Below, in pieces: positions 7,869-17,018 of a stretch of DNA of 64,000 nt (the first letter of the stretch is position 1; each line of letters begins with the position of its first letter). The DNA is taken from positions 1 to 64,000 of the forward strand of contig CAZABP010000010.1 of assembly GCA_964483245.1 (NCBI GenBank). Reading direction: 5' to 3'. The notes beneath the pieces were generated by a model. The model made no database searches. It was not told the origin of the DNA and saw nothing but the letters and a program-made list of their open reading frames with translations. Made by a program: the position numbers and the translations under genes. This DNA comes from CAZABP01 sp964483245. Lineage in GTDB: Bacteria; Planctomycetota; UBA1135; UBA2386.

Positions 7869-9716
7869 CTACCGGCGCAGCACGAGGACCGGATCCTCGT
7901 CGAGCGCACCGGCGGCGAGCTGGCGCGGCGCGAAACCGCTCGCGGTGACCGTGCAAGCCGGACTCGGCCCGTGCACGTCGTGCAGCGTGAACCATCCGTG
8001 TCGATCGACGCCGACCTCGCGCCGGCCGGCGCGCACGCGTGCATCGAGCGGTACGCCGTCGTCGGTTGAGCGGACCTGCCCGCGAACGTTGCGCGGCGCT
8101 GCGCCGAGCCGGTAGGCACCGACCCATCGCTGGTCGGGACCCAGGGTGCATCGCTGCGACCAGAGCACGGCGTCGTACCGATCCAACAGCGCGACGACGA
8201 ACGGCTGGCCCACCGGCAGGTCACAGAACGCAATCGAGCCAGTGTGTGGCAGCATGTACTCGGCGAGCGTGTGCCCATCCGCCAGCTCCTCGACCCGCTC
8301 TGGCTGCGGTCCGCCGAGTGCGGCGTACCGCGCCGGGAATACCGCGTGCCCCTCGCCAAGCGTCAGTTGCACACGCAGCCAGGCGAGATGCCACGGCTCT
8401 GCCGCCGTCACCACCAGTTCCACGCCGTTGCTCGGGAGCAGTCGAACCACCACCGGCTCAACGCCGCCGTCGGCCACGGAGGCAGACGTCGTGCGGTACC
8501 CGAGCGCGCCAACGGTCAGCGTCTCGGTACCCGGCGTCATGTGCACCGTCACCTGACCATCCCGCATCGTTCGGTTGAGACCGCCTGCACCTGGCGTCAC
8601 GTGGGCGCCACGGATCGGCCGACCGGTGGCATCCTGAACCTGCAGCGAGATCTTGCGCAAGTGCGCGTCGAGATCGATCAGCTGGCCCGCAAAAGGCGGG
8701 TTGATGGGGACTCGCGCCAACAAAGGGCCTCCGATGTCGACATGTCCGCGGTAGACGCTGAGCTCGCCGTGCGTCGCTGCATGCGGGTCGAGCGTGAACG
8801 AGAACTGCTTGCCGATGCGCACGAAGATGCGCTGCCGTCGTGGTTCGAGGCCGGGTACGTAGAGCGTGCATTCGATCGAGATCGGCCCGCTCAGCTGCAG
8901 GCTGCGGCTCGAGTAGTCGCCGGCGACGGTCGGTTCTGCGCCGCACGCTGCCTCATCCGACCACGTTGAAAGATCGTCCGCGTTCCCCGCGACCCTGATC
9001 GTAGGCTCGAGGATCCACAGGCCATCGTTCGAGGGCAGCGAGACGACCTGCTCGAGCCGTCCGCCGCGGCGGCCGGGCGCGTGATAACCAAGCGGTCCGA
9101 TCAGCGTGCCCGATTGCGGACGGCATGCCCCGTAGTAGGCGAAGGCACCGGTCGGCGATGTCTGTGTGCGGATGCCCCCGTGGTGATCCAACCAATCCTG
9201 CACGAACACCCGGATGTCTGCTGGGCAGTCCGGTCCGAGGGTTGGCTCGCAGCGGAGTTTCAGCAGGATGGGTTCAGGCGGTGGCGCTTGGTCGACTTGC
9301 ACACGTCCGGCGAGCAGGATCTCGGATGAGAGGACGACACGCTCCACGCCGCTGCGCTGCCGGCATGCATGCACACTCGGTGCGTGGGACGGAGCCACGA
9401 CGATGAGCCGGGCCGGTGATCGACCGGCGAGCTCCACGCTCCCCCTGCCGTTCGTGTGCGTGACCACGCGAGTCACGGGCGTGAAGCCAATCGGCAGCGG
9501 CTCTGCCCAGAGGATGCAGACCAACGCGCCGGCTACCAGGCAGTCATCCCCACCGATCACCTCCACGGTGTAGGTCTCTGGCTGCGCGGCGGTCGCCGCG
9601 CGCGTGTCGTGCGTAGCGGGCGGTGCCTCGAATCGCGGCGTAGACACCCAGATCGCCAGCATGGTCATGCCGGCGACGCACGCTGCCTGGGTCACGATCC
9701 GCAGCCCGGTGTGCAT
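7869..9716 (-). CDS. Exported carboxypeptidase-regulatory-like protein, full-length paralogue (P2)
   Basis: The 615-residue product begins with a hydrophobic export segment (TQAACVAGMTMLAIWVS). Serial beta-sandwich-like modules follow: YTVEVIGGDDCLVAGALV, ILLAGRVQVD, a central ISLQVQDATGRPIRGAHVTPG module and the family signature TLTVGALGYR, which recurs in P3 and P4. It carries many more cysteines than its paralogues (for example DDCLVAGALVC), which suggests disulfides in an oxidising compartment (inference). The family is related in pattern to bacterial surface proteins with CarboxypepD_reg repeats; no enzyme motif is seen. It ends DEDPVLVLRR, matching the REVTLVAARQ region of P4, so it stops before the last module of P3 and P4. 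Confidence 0.78.
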   Translation of the reverse strand: MHTGLRIVTQAACVAGMTMLAIWVSTPRFEAPPATHDTRAATAAQPETYTVEVIGGDDCLVAGALVCILWAEPLPIGFTPVTRVVTHTNGRGSVELAGRSPARLIVVAPSHAPSVHACRQRSGVERVVLSSEILLAGRVQVDQAPPPEPILLKLRCEPTLGPDCPADIRVFVQDWLDHHGGIRTQTSPTGAFAYYGACRPQSGTLIGPLGYHAPGRRGGRLEQVVSLPSNDGLWILEPTIRVAGNADDLSTWSDEAACGAEPTVAGDYSSRSLQLSGPISIECTLYVPGLEPRRQRIFVRIGKQFSFTLDPHAATHGELSVYRGHVDIGGPLLARVPINPPFAGQLIDLDAHLRKISLQVQDATGRPIRGAHVTPGAGGLNRTMRDGQVTVHMTPGTETLTVGALGYRTTSASVADGGVEPVVVRLLPSNGVELVVTAAEPWHLAWLRVQLTLGEGHAVFPARYAALGGPQPERVEELADGHTLAEYMLPHTGSIAFCDLPVGQPFVVALLDRYDAVLWSQRCTLGPDQRWVGAYRLGAAPRNVRGQVRSTDDGVPLDARVRAGRREVGVDRHGWFTLHDVHGPSPACTVTASGFAPRQLAAGALDEDPVLVLRR

Positions 9717-9724
9717 GAGCGGGC

Positions 9725-9730
9725 ATAGTA
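9725..9730 (-). promoter_or_regulatory. Candidate leaderless -10 box before P2
   Basis: TACTAT on the minus strand, 8 nt before ATG 9716, in a 52-nt gap with no Shine-Dalgarno. Confidence 0.3.
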
Positions 9731-9768
9731 GTCCGATGCGCGCCTCCGCGAGGACCCGCCTGGCCGCC

Positions 9769-11967
9769 CTACCTCCCCACCGTCACGCGCACACGCGTCT
9801 CCCTGCTGCCTACCGGGTGGCGCGACTCCTCGCCCCCGCTCGGCCGCACGACCAGCTCGCCGGCGCGCAGCGGAACGCCGTCCAGCCGCACGAGTCCCGG
9901 CTCCGACTGCGCCGCGCCGACCGCAAGCCCGTCCGGCGCGCGGAACACGACGTCTGCATCGACGTGTTGCCCGTGCGCATCGCGCAGCTCGACCCACAGC
10001 TGCCGCGCCGGCTCGAGCAGGATCACGTTCTCGCGGTCCAGATGCCCGGCCGGCAGATGGCGTGAGACATGGTTCGGTGCGCTCACCGAAGTCGCCGGAC
10101 TCGGCCCGAACACACCCTCCAACACGAACCACCCGTCCTCATCACCCCGGCGACCGAAGTCCCAGCCGCCGGCCTGCACGGACGCACCGCCGAGCGCGCG
10201 CCCATCCGCACCGACGACGCGCGCGCGCAGCTCGCGCGGCGCCTGCACGAGCGTGTGGCGGATCTCACGCTGCTCCTCGGCGCTGAGCGTGATCCGCCCT
10301 TCCCAGTGCACGTGATCGAAACGATCGATCAGCGTCAGGGGGAATTCGACTCCGACCGGTAGATCGTGCAGCTCGAGCACGCCGTCTTCCGGAACGTTGT
10401 AGAGATGCGAGTGCGCGCCGCTGCTCGAGAAGATCCCGCCACCCGGCGCCGGCCCGCGCACGCTGGCGAAGTCCGGCACGAGCTCCGGATCGTCCTCGTG
10501 ATACGGCCCGGCCAGGTCGGTGCGCAGGATCAGCCCGGCGGCATGCGCCCGGTCCGTCGCGACGACGACGAAGCGCAGCTTGTTGGCGCGCTCGAGCGTG
10601 ACCTCACATCGCTCCTGCGGTTCCGCCGGCACCGGCAGCCGCGCCAGCCGGTAACCGAGCGCGCCTACAGTCAACGTCTGCGCGGCGGGTAGGACCGTGA
10701 CGTAGGCGTCGCCGCGCCCGTTCGTGGCGTCGAGCACGGCGCCGCCGGCGGCGACCTTCGCGCCTTCGATCGGCTGACCCGCTCGATCCCGCACGGTCAC
10801 GATCAGCTCGCGCTGGCCGGCCTCGAGGTCGATCTCGCCGAGGTCGTGCGACCGCTGCAGATCGCCGCGGATCTCGCGCCGCGCGAGCACGCGCCCGCCG
10901 AATCCGACCATGCCGTCGAGCACGTCGAGTTCGAAGCGGACGACATCCTGCTCGTGGAACGGCAGCACGAAGTCGCTGTTGACCGCCTGGTACAGACGGC
11001 CCTGCCGCCGCGTGCCACCGCCGTGATGAAACGTGTAGCTCAGCGTCACGCTGCGCGGCATGAACACCGCGATCGTGTGCATCCCAGTCCCTACACCGAG
11101 CGTGGTCGTCGTGAACGGCTTCTGCGAGCTGCTGCGGCTGACGATCCTGCCGCGGATCGCCGGCAACGTGACGAGGTCCAACCGCAATCCGATGCGCGGC
11201 GTGACAACGGTCAGCTCGGCGCGCGTTCCGTCGCTGCCATCCCGCAGGCGCATCCCCTCGGGCCCGAGCAGACGCACGGACACGCCACCCGCGAGGCCGC
11301 GGAACTCGAACCTGCCTCCTTCGCCGGTCGACCCGGTCAGCGCACCGACGCCATCATTCTTCGCGTGCAACCAGGAACGCGCCGCCTCCGGCCATGTCTC
11401 GGTCGGATCCAGGTATCCGCGCAGCTCCAGCCCGATCCGCTCGCTCGGGACCTGTCCATCCACCGTCACGATGCCCGCGACCGACACGTTCTCCGGCAGC
11501 ACCACCGTCTCCACACCCAACGTGACCGCACGTCGCTGCCAGACCGGCGCATGTCCCGGTGCGATGACTGCGATGCAGCTCCAGTCGTCGCGCGCTTCCG
11601 CGAACCGGGCGCAGCCGTCGCCGTCCGATTCCTGCTCGGCACCCAGCGCCTCCGTCCCGCTCGCATCCGCGCGCCACACTTTGGCGCCCAGGAACACGGC
11701 TGCCTGCGCAACCGGCTCCCCCGCCGCGGTGACGACCCGGATCGAATAGCCGTCGACTGCCGCCTGCTCCTGCACTTCCTCGCGCGCGGCGGCCTCAGCC
11801 CGCGCACCGGCAGCGGACGGCGCCACCGGCTCGGCGCGCGACGGGGACGGCTCGACCGCTCCCCCGCCGCCGTGCCGCGACGCCGCACTGTCACGCAGCG
11901 CGAGCCAGAACCCGCCCGCGAACAACACGCAGGCGGCGACGACCAACATCCAACGGCGCCGGGTCAC
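9769..11967 (-). CDS. Exported carboxypeptidase-regulatory-like protein (P3)
   Basis: The 732-residue product starts at GTG 11967 with TRRRWMLVVAACVLFAGGFW, a membrane signal almost identical to that of P4; both start codons sit in the same sequence context. After a Pro/Ala linker come beta-rich modules (YSIRVVTAAGEPVAQAAVFL, VSVAGIVTVDGQVP, LIVTVRDRAGQPIEGAKV, TLTVGALGYR, and a C-terminal LWVELRDAHGQHVDADV). A 232-bp stretch (11531-11762) is identical to P4, far more similar than the rest of the pair. The frame stays open to 12360, but that extension would lie inside P4. Function unknown; a cell-surface or periplasmic structural role is inferred. Confidence 0.8.
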   Translation of the reverse strand: MTRRRWMLVVAACVLFAGGFWLALRDSAASRHGGGGAVEPSPSRAEPVAPSAAGARAEAAAREEVQEQAAVDGYSIRVVTAAGEPVAQAAVFLGAKVWRADASGTEALGAEQESDGDGCARFAEARDDWSCIAVIAPGHAPVWQRRAVTLGVETVVLPENVSVAGIVTVDGQVPSERIGLELRGYLDPTETWPEAARSWLHAKNDGVGALTGSTGEGGRFEFRGLAGGVSVRLLGPEGMRLRDGSDGTRAELTVVTPRIGLRLDLVTLPAIRGRIVSRSSSQKPFTTTTLGVGTGMHTIAVFMPRSVTLSYTFHHGGGTRRQGRLYQAVNSDFVLPFHEQDVVRFELDVLDGMVGFGGRVLARREIRGDLQRSHDLGEIDLEAGQRELIVTVRDRAGQPIEGAKVAAGGAVLDATNGRGDAYVTVLPAAQTLTVGALGYRLARLPVPAEPQERCEVTLERANKLRFVVVATDRAHAAGLILRTDLAGPYHEDDPELVPDFASVRGPAPGGGIFSSSGAHSHLYNVPEDGVLELHDLPVGVEFPLTLIDRFDHVHWEGRITLSAEEQREIRHTLVQAPRELRARVVGADGRALGGASVQAGGWDFGRRGDEDGWFVLEGVFGPSPATSVSAPNHVSRHLPAGHLDRENVILLEPARQLWVELRDAHGQHVDADVVFRAPDGLAVGAAQSEPGLVRLDGVPLRAGELVVRPSGGEESRHPVGSRETRVRVTVGR
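11531..11762. repeat. 232-bp identical tract, copy in P3
   Basis: Reading both stretches base by base, 11531-11762 and 13687-13918 are identical. They end at single mismatches on each side (11530 A versus 13686 G; 11763 C versus 13919 T). It encodes the first beta module of both paralogues. Confidence 0.9.
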
Positions 11968-11975
11968 GGCGCCGG

Positions 11976-11981
11976 ATGTTA
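11976..11981 (-). promoter_or_regulatory. Candidate leaderless -10 box before P3
   Basis: TAACAT on the minus strand, 8 nt before GTG 11967. The same hexamer and spacing precede P4, so the whole start region is conserved between the two paralogues. Confidence 0.35.
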
Positions 11982-11999
11982 CGCGGCCAGAGCCGCCGC

Positions 12000-14123
12000 T
12001 CAGTCCAGCACGACGACTCGAACGTGTGTTTCCGAGGCACCGACCGGGTGCTGGCACTGACGCATCAGCCATTGGACGCGAAGCTCTCCGGCCTGTAGCG
12101 GAACCCGGTCCAACCGCGCGAATCCGCGCTCGCTCTGGGACGGCTGGACCGTGCGACCATCCGCGGATCGGTACTCGACCTTCGCATCCAAGTGTCGGCC
12201 GCGAGCATCTGTGATCTCGACCCATAGCTGGCGGGCGGCCACGAGCGTGACCTCGCGCTGCTGATCGAGGAATCCCTCTGGGATCACTTGCGCCAAGTGC
12301 GCGCGTGGCTCGACGCTCAGTCCGGGGCTCGGCCCCCGCACGTTGGGCACAGCGAACCAACCCTCGGCATCGCTCACGGTCTCGTAGGTCGACCGCCAGC
12401 CGCCGCTTCGCACGGTGGCTCCCGACACGGCTCGTCCATCTACGTCCACGAGGCGCGCGCGCACATCGCGTGACTCAGGTGCCGGGCATCGGATCTCCCG
12501 GGCCTCCTCCTGGCCCAACGTCACTTCTCCACGCCAGTGTTCCCGCCCGTACTCATCGCACAGGGTCAGCGGGATGGGCCGATTCGCCGGCAGGTCATGC
12601 AGCTCGAGGCGCCCGTCGTCCGGCATTGGATAGAGGTAAGAGCGCTCGCTCGACATGACACGCGGTGCAGCGCCCCGCACGCTGGCGAACCCCGGGACGC
12701 ACTCAGGATCGTCATCGTGCGGCGTGCCTCCGAGATCGGTCCGAAGGATCAGTCCGGCACAGTGCCCGCGATCCTCCGCACGCACGAGGAAGAGAAGCTT
12801 GTTGGCGGGTTCGAGCGTGATCCACAGCACCTGCCGAGATGCGCGTGGCACGGGCACCCGGACGAGACGGTACTCACGTGCGCCGACCGTCAGCGACGCC
12901 ACAGCGGGGTGGATCAGGATGTCCGCTTCGCCGCTTGCGCTCGTCGTTCCGAGCACCTCACGATCAGCGACGATCCTGGCGCCTGCGATCGGCAGTCCGC
13001 TTCGATCGCGAACTGCCACACGGAGCTCGAGCAGGCCGGCATCGACGTCGATCTCGCCGAGATCTTGCGACCGCTGCAGATCGCCTGTGATCTCGCGGCG
13101 CGCGAGTACGGGCTTTTCGCCCACGACCACGATGGCACCCACCACCTCGAGCTCGAACTTCGTCAGATCCGTCTCGCAGAACGGGATCGCGAACGGCTGA
13201 TCGATGGCCCGGAACATCTTCTCCTGCCGTCGCACGCCACCAGCCCGATGAAACGTGTAGTTCAACGTGTAAGTCTTGTCCGCTCTGCTGCGACTGACGA
13301 GCTTTCCCCGCACGACCGGCAGCGTCGCGAGATCGAGCCGCACGTCGAGGCTGGGTGTGGCGAGGCTCAGTTCCGCACCCATGCCACGGGCACCATCGCG
13401 AAAGCGCATGCTCCTCGGTCCAACCAGCCGTACCGCCGCGCCTCGTTCGAGGCCGCGAAACGCAAACGCCCCGTCCGCCCGGCATCTGGTCACCAGCACG
13501 CCGACACCGCGCTGCTTCGCGTGCAACCACGAGCGTGCTGCCTCGGGCCAGGTTTCCGTCGGAACCGGGAGGCCTCGTAACTCGAGCCGGACCGCTTGAC
13601 TCGGCACCCGCCCATCCACCGTCACGATGCCCGCAACCGACACGCTCTCCGCCAGCGTCACCGTCTCCACACCGGTCGTGACCGCGCGTCGCTGCCAGAC
13701 CGGCGCATGTCCCGGTGCGATGACTGCGATGCAGCTCCAGTCGTCGCGCGCTTCCGCGAACCGGGCGCAGCCGTCGCCGTCCGATTCCTGCTCGGCACCC
13801 AGCGCCTCCGTCCCGCTCGCATCCGCGCGCCACACTTTGGCGCCCAGGAACACGGCTGCCTGCGCAACCGGCTCCCCCGCCGCGGTGACGACCCGGATCG
13901 AATAGCCGTCGACTGCCGTCGGCTCCTGCACTTCCTCGCGCGCGGCGACGTCCACCGGCGCGCCGGCGGCGGCGGGTCCCACCGGCTCGGAGCGCGACGT
14001 CGACGGTTCGACCGCTCCCGCGCCGCCCTGCCGTGACGCCGCGCTGTCACGCAACGCGAGCCACAGTCCGCCCGCGATCAACACGCAGGCGGCGGCGACC
14101 AACATCCAACGGCGCCGGGTCAC
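12000..14123 (-). CDS. Exported carboxypeptidase-regulatory-like protein (P4)
   Basis: The 707-residue closest relative of P3 has the same GTG start context, the same membrane signal (TRRRWMLVAAACVLIAGGLW) and the same order of modules: YSIRVVTAAGEPVAQ, VSVAGIVTVDGRVP, ELRVAVRDRSGLPIAGARI, TLTVGAREYR and LWVEITDARGRHLDAKV. Outside the 232-bp identical tract (13687-13918) the two have diverged considerably, which points to local gene conversion. It lies 18 nt downstream of the PcRGLX-like lipoprotein gene and 32 nt upstream of P3. No catalytic motif is recognised. Confidence 0.8.
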   Translation of the reverse strand: MTRRRWMLVAAACVLIAGGLWLALRDSAASRQGGAGAVEPSTSRSEPVGPAAAGAPVDVAAREEVQEPTAVDGYSIRVVTAAGEPVAQAAVFLGAKVWRADASGTEALGAEQESDGDGCARFAEARDDWSCIAVIAPGHAPVWQRRAVTTGVETVTLAESVSVAGIVTVDGRVPSQAVRLELRGLPVPTETWPEAARSWLHAKQRGVGVLVTRCRADGAFAFRGLERGAAVRLVGPRSMRFRDGARGMGAELSLATPSLDVRLDLATLPVVRGKLVSRSRADKTYTLNYTFHRAGGVRRQEKMFRAIDQPFAIPFCETDLTKFELEVVGAIVVVGEKPVLARREITGDLQRSQDLGEIDVDAGLLELRVAVRDRSGLPIAGARIVADREVLGTTSASGEADILIHPAVASLTVGAREYRLVRVPVPRASRQVLWITLEPANKLLFLVRAEDRGHCAGLILRTDLGGTPHDDDPECVPGFASVRGAAPRVMSSERSYLYPMPDDGRLELHDLPANRPIPLTLCDEYGREHWRGEVTLGQEEAREIRCPAPESRDVRARLVDVDGRAVSGATVRSGGWRSTYETVSDAEGWFAVPNVRGPSPGLSVEPRAHLAQVIPEGFLDQQREVTLVAARQLWVEITDARGRHLDAKVEYRSADGRTVQPSQSERGFARLDRVPLQAGELRVQWLMRQCQHPVGASETHVRVVVLD
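13687..13918. repeat. 232-bp identical tract, copy in P4
   Basis: Partner of the tract in P3, at a constant offset of 2156 bp. Direct orientation means recombination between the two could fuse P4 to P3. Confidence 0.9.
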
Positions 14124-14131
14124 GGCGCCGC

Positions 14132-14137
14132 ATGTTA
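14132..14137 (-). promoter_or_regulatory. Candidate leaderless -10 box before P4
   Basis: TAACAT on the minus strand, 8 nt before GTG 14123, inside the 18-nt gap after the upstream gene. No Shine-Dalgarno is visible. Confidence 0.35.
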
Positions 14138-14141
14138 GCCG

Positions 14142-16484
14142 CTACGGCACGACCAGCTCCTCGTTGACGACGAGGCACCACTTGTTCCAGCGCCAGAAGT
14201 CGTTGAACTCCCCGCCGACCAGCGTCCGCCCGATCGTCAGCGCGCGCGCGGCGGTCGTATCGCTGCGTGCCCGTTCGTACAGCAGGTGCATCGCCGAGAT
14301 GTGGAACGTGTGCGCGCCGCCGAGCGGTGAGTCCCCCCACTTGATCCCGACGCCGCTGACGTTGTCGAAATGATCCGGCGGCACCGGCACGCCGTTCACC
14401 TCGACCGGGTTCATGTAGCGGATGCCGTTCGCGACGAACCCGAACTTCGGGTCCTGCACGTTGCGCACCCACGAGTACTCCAGCGTCGTGATCGCCTCCT
14501 CGGCGAACGTCAGCGCCATCTCCGACTCGAAGAACCGATGTGCCGCGAGCATCCCGTACACGACCGGCGCACACTGATAGCTGTAGATGAACTTGTGGTC
14601 CGGGCCGTACCCGGTCCCGCCATACGTCGGCTGGAAGAAGAACGCCTTGCTCGGGTGCGCGGACCTGCGCTGCGGCGCGTTGATCTCCTCGATCCGGCGC
14701 AGCGCGTACTGTTTCAGCGCGTCGTCACGCGTCGCGAGATAGCACTGCACGAACCCGACCATGGTCCACCCCTCGGCGCGCATCGGCTGCTGCGCACTCG
14801 TGAAGTACCGCTGCAGCCGCATCAGCCCTTTCAAACACTCGCCGAGCTGACGCAACTCCTCGCGCGCCCACGGATCGCCGCTCACGGTCCAGTAGTCGAA
14901 CAGCAGATCGCAGCTCCAATGCTCGTGGTCGTATGCCCCGAACCCGTTCGGCGTATGACCACCCGGATAGCGGTTGCGGTACCCCGAGTACGCCCCGCTC
15001 TGCAGCAGCGCGCGGCGCCCGAGCGACTCCGGCGACAGGTCGCGCGAGCCGGAATACATCGGCGGCACGTCCCACAGATAGATCGCCTGCTCGGCACCGA
15101 CCTGCAGCCCGAACAGGTGGTACGGCCGCACGGCCTGCACCCATGCCATCTGCTCGAGCTTGATCAGCAGCCGATGTTCCATCCCCTGGATCGCATGACC
15201 GAGATCCGGACTGAGCGGCGCGTTGCGCGGCGTGCCGGTCTGCGCGGTGTTCGGGATGTCGCCGAACGTCCCCCAGGTGCCGAAATGACCCGCCCCGGCC
15301 CAGCTGAACCAGTCTCGCTCCGCGCGTGCGGCGGCGTCGCTCGGTCCGGTGATCGGACCGCCGTGCAACCCGAGCGCCCCGGTCCCCTGCCAGGTCGCGA
15401 GATCCGCGAGCGCGCGCAGCGGCTCGCTGCGGAACGCGTTCCAGGTCGTCAGCCAGCGCGCCTTCGCGTCCGGCGGTGACTGCGGATGCTCGAAGCGCAC
15501 GAAGAACCGGTATCGCCGCGTCTGCCCGTCATCGAGATACGTGTCCTGCATGACCCGCCACGACACCGTGCCATCCTGCTCGAGCACGGCCGCCTGCACG
15601 CCGTGCCACTGCGGCTGGTAGGCCTCGACGCCGGTGACCGACTTGCACAGGAACTGCGCCTCGTTCACGTCGACCGGCCCGAGCGGATACAGGTTCGGGT
15701 CGGTGCTGCCGTTGGTCTGGTCGGCGCCGAGATAGTCGTTGCCGAGGATCCAATCGACGGTCACGAACGGCATGTCACGGAACTCGGTCACGTAGAACGT
15801 CGAGGTCAGGAAGTCCCGCCCGATGCCGCCACTCGGACGCCGGTGGTACAGCCGCTGCCGCGTCGTCCGCAGCAGATACGTCTCGGCGACGACCTCGCCG
15901 GCAGCCAGCAGCTTGCTGCGCGCCTCGTAGTCGACGCCGAACCCGTCCTTGACGCGCGCGCCGATCTCGGCGTTCGGTCCGATCGCGGCGACCCAGGTGT
16001 TGCGCGCGAACGGCCCCTGCAGCGTGGTCACGTCCTTGACGACTTCGTAGGTCTTCGCCTCGCGCGGCCCGAGCTCGTCGGTGAACTGCGCCTGCGCGAT
16101 CTTGACCGACCCGTCCGGCCAGTACTGCAGCGGCAGCCAGGCGGTCTGGATGCCGCGGACGCCGACGCGCGCGAGTCCGGCCGCCGGCACCATCGTGCGC
16201 GTGAACGGCACGCTGGCGAGGACGGTTTCGACGCGCGTGTTGTCGTGCAGGTTGCGGACGACGAACGTCGGCGTCAGCTTCAGGTTGTTGCCGTTCTCCC
16301 CTTGGCGGCGCTTGCCGCCGCCGTCACCGCCGTCGCCACCACCGGTCGGGGCCCCCGAGCCGCAGCCCGCGAGCGCCAGGATCCCCGTGAGCGCCAGCGC
16401 GTGCGCCCACGGGCGAGGACAAAGCGGCGGAGGATCGGCAGGGATGGATCCGTGCCCCGGATCCCGAGCGAGCTGCTTCAGCAT
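14142..16484 (-). CDS. Lipoprotein with PcRGLX/YetA-like (exo-rhamnogalacturonan lyase-like) architecture
   Basis: The 780-residue product begins at ATG 16484 with a long n-region and a lipobox (ILALAGCGSG), then a Gly/Asp linker. Residues about 65-300 read like the RIFT-barrel domain of the PcRGLX/YetA family: VRNLHDNTRVETVLASVPFTR, LPLQYWPDGSVKIAQAQF and DMPFVTVDWILGND. The C-terminal half is Trp/Tyr/His-rich and helical (YDHEHWSCDLLFDYW, GWTMVGFVQCYLATRDDAL), fitting an alpha/alpha-toroid. Relatives act on pectic rhamnogalacturonan; activity here is inferred from the fold pattern only. It heads the P4-P1 array, so those proteins could serve polysaccharide binding or surface display. Confidence 0.6.
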   Translation of the reverse strand: MLKQLARDPGHGSIPADPPPLCPRPWAHALALTGILALAGCGSGAPTGGGDGGDGGGKRRQGENGNNLKLTPTFVVRNLHDNTRVETVLASVPFTRTMVPAAGLARVGVRGIQTAWLPLQYWPDGSVKIAQAQFTDELGPREAKTYEVVKDVTTLQGPFARNTWVAAIGPNAEIGARVKDGFGVDYEARSKLLAAGEVVAETYLLRTTRQRLYHRRPSGGIGRDFLTSTFYVTEFRDMPFVTVDWILGNDYLGADQTNGSTDPNLYPLGPVDVNEAQFLCKSVTGVEAYQPQWHGVQAAVLEQDGTVSWRVMQDTYLDDGQTRRYRFFVRFEHPQSPPDAKARWLTTWNAFRSEPLRALADLATWQGTGALGLHGGPITGPSDAAARAERDWFSWAGAGHFGTWGTFGDIPNTAQTGTPRNAPLSPDLGHAIQGMEHRLLIKLEQMAWVQAVRPYHLFGLQVGAEQAIYLWDVPPMYSGSRDLSPESLGRRALLQSGAYSGYRNRYPGGHTPNGFGAYDHEHWSCDLLFDYWTVSGDPWAREELRQLGECLKGLMRLQRYFTSAQQPMRAEGWTMVGFVQCYLATRDDALKQYALRRIEEINAPQRRSAHPSKAFFFQPTYGGTGYGPDHKFIYSYQCAPVVYGMLAAHRFFESEMALTFAEEAITTLEYSWVRNVQDPKFGFVANGIRYMNPVEVNGVPVPPDHFDNVSGVGIKWGDSPLGGAHTFHISAMHLLYERARSDTTAARALTIGRTLVGGEFNDFWRWNKWCLVVNEELVVP

Positions 16485-16614
16485 GGTGCGTCCCAGGTGT
16501 CGGTTTCGACTACGCCGGGATCGGCGTCGTTGGCTCGAATCTGAACAGCCGTTCGTTGCAGGCGTCCCGAATCGAGCCGGGGCCGCATGGCAGCCGGCTA
16601 TGCTCCGCGCGCTC

Positions 16615-16696
16615 GCGAGAGTGGCGGAACTGGCAGACGCGCAGGACTTAGGATCCTGTGGGGCGACCCTTGAGGGTTCGAATCCCTCCTCTCGCA
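16615..16696 (+). tRNA. tRNA-Leu(UAG)
   Basis: The acceptor stem GCGAGAG (16615-16621) pairs perfectly with CTCTCGC (16689-16695), with discriminator A at 16696. The anticodon stem-loop is CAGGA-CTTAGGA-TCCTG, giving anticodon TAG. The T-arm is GAGGGTTCGAATCCCTC. A class II variable arm (GTGGGGCGACCCTT) fits leucine. CCA is not encoded. Confidence 0.96.
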
Positions 16697-16765
16697 CTCA
16701 CGTCCGCGCTGGCTAGGCTTCGGGCTCGCAAACGCCAGCCGACTCCCAGCAAACCTCCCCTCAAC

Positions 16766-17008
16766 ATGACCCACGTCATCACCCAGCCCTGCATCGGCGT
16801 CAAGGACAAGGCCTGCGTCGACGTCTGCCCGGTCGACTGCATCCACGGCGAGGACTCCGACGAGATGCTCTACATCAATCCGAGCGACTGCATCGACTGC
16901 ACGCTGTGCGTCGACGCGTGCCCGGTCTCGGCGATCTTCGCCGAAGAGGACGTGCCGCCGGAGTGGAAGGACTACACGAAGAAGAACGCGGACTACTTCG
17001 CCAAGTAG
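16766..17008 (+). CDS. 7Fe-type bacterial ferredoxin
   Basis: The 80-residue electron carrier begins MTHVITQPCIGVKDKACVDV. The cysteine pattern CIGVKDKACVDVCPVDC followed by CIDCTLCVDACP is that of seven-iron [3Fe-4S][4Fe-4S] ferredoxins (Thermus/Azotobacter FdI type). In that family the spacing after the first Cys is longer than in 2[4Fe-4S] proteins. The C-terminal tail VPPEWKDYTKKNADYF is also typical. The gene stands alone after tRNA-Leu, 10 nt ahead of the ThiF-like gene, so the two are probably co-transcribed. Confidence 0.92.
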   Translation: MTHVITQPCIGVKDKACVDVCPVDCIHGEDSDEMLYINPSDCIDCTLCVDACPVSAIFAEEDVPPEWKDYTKKNADYFAK

Positions 17009-17018
17009 TGAGTCCCCT

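Noticed and set aside
11968..12360. N-terminal extension of P3 upstream of GTG 11967
   Set aside because: The extension overlaps P4 coding sequence and has no similarity to paralogues; the membrane signal and start context match P4 at the GTG.
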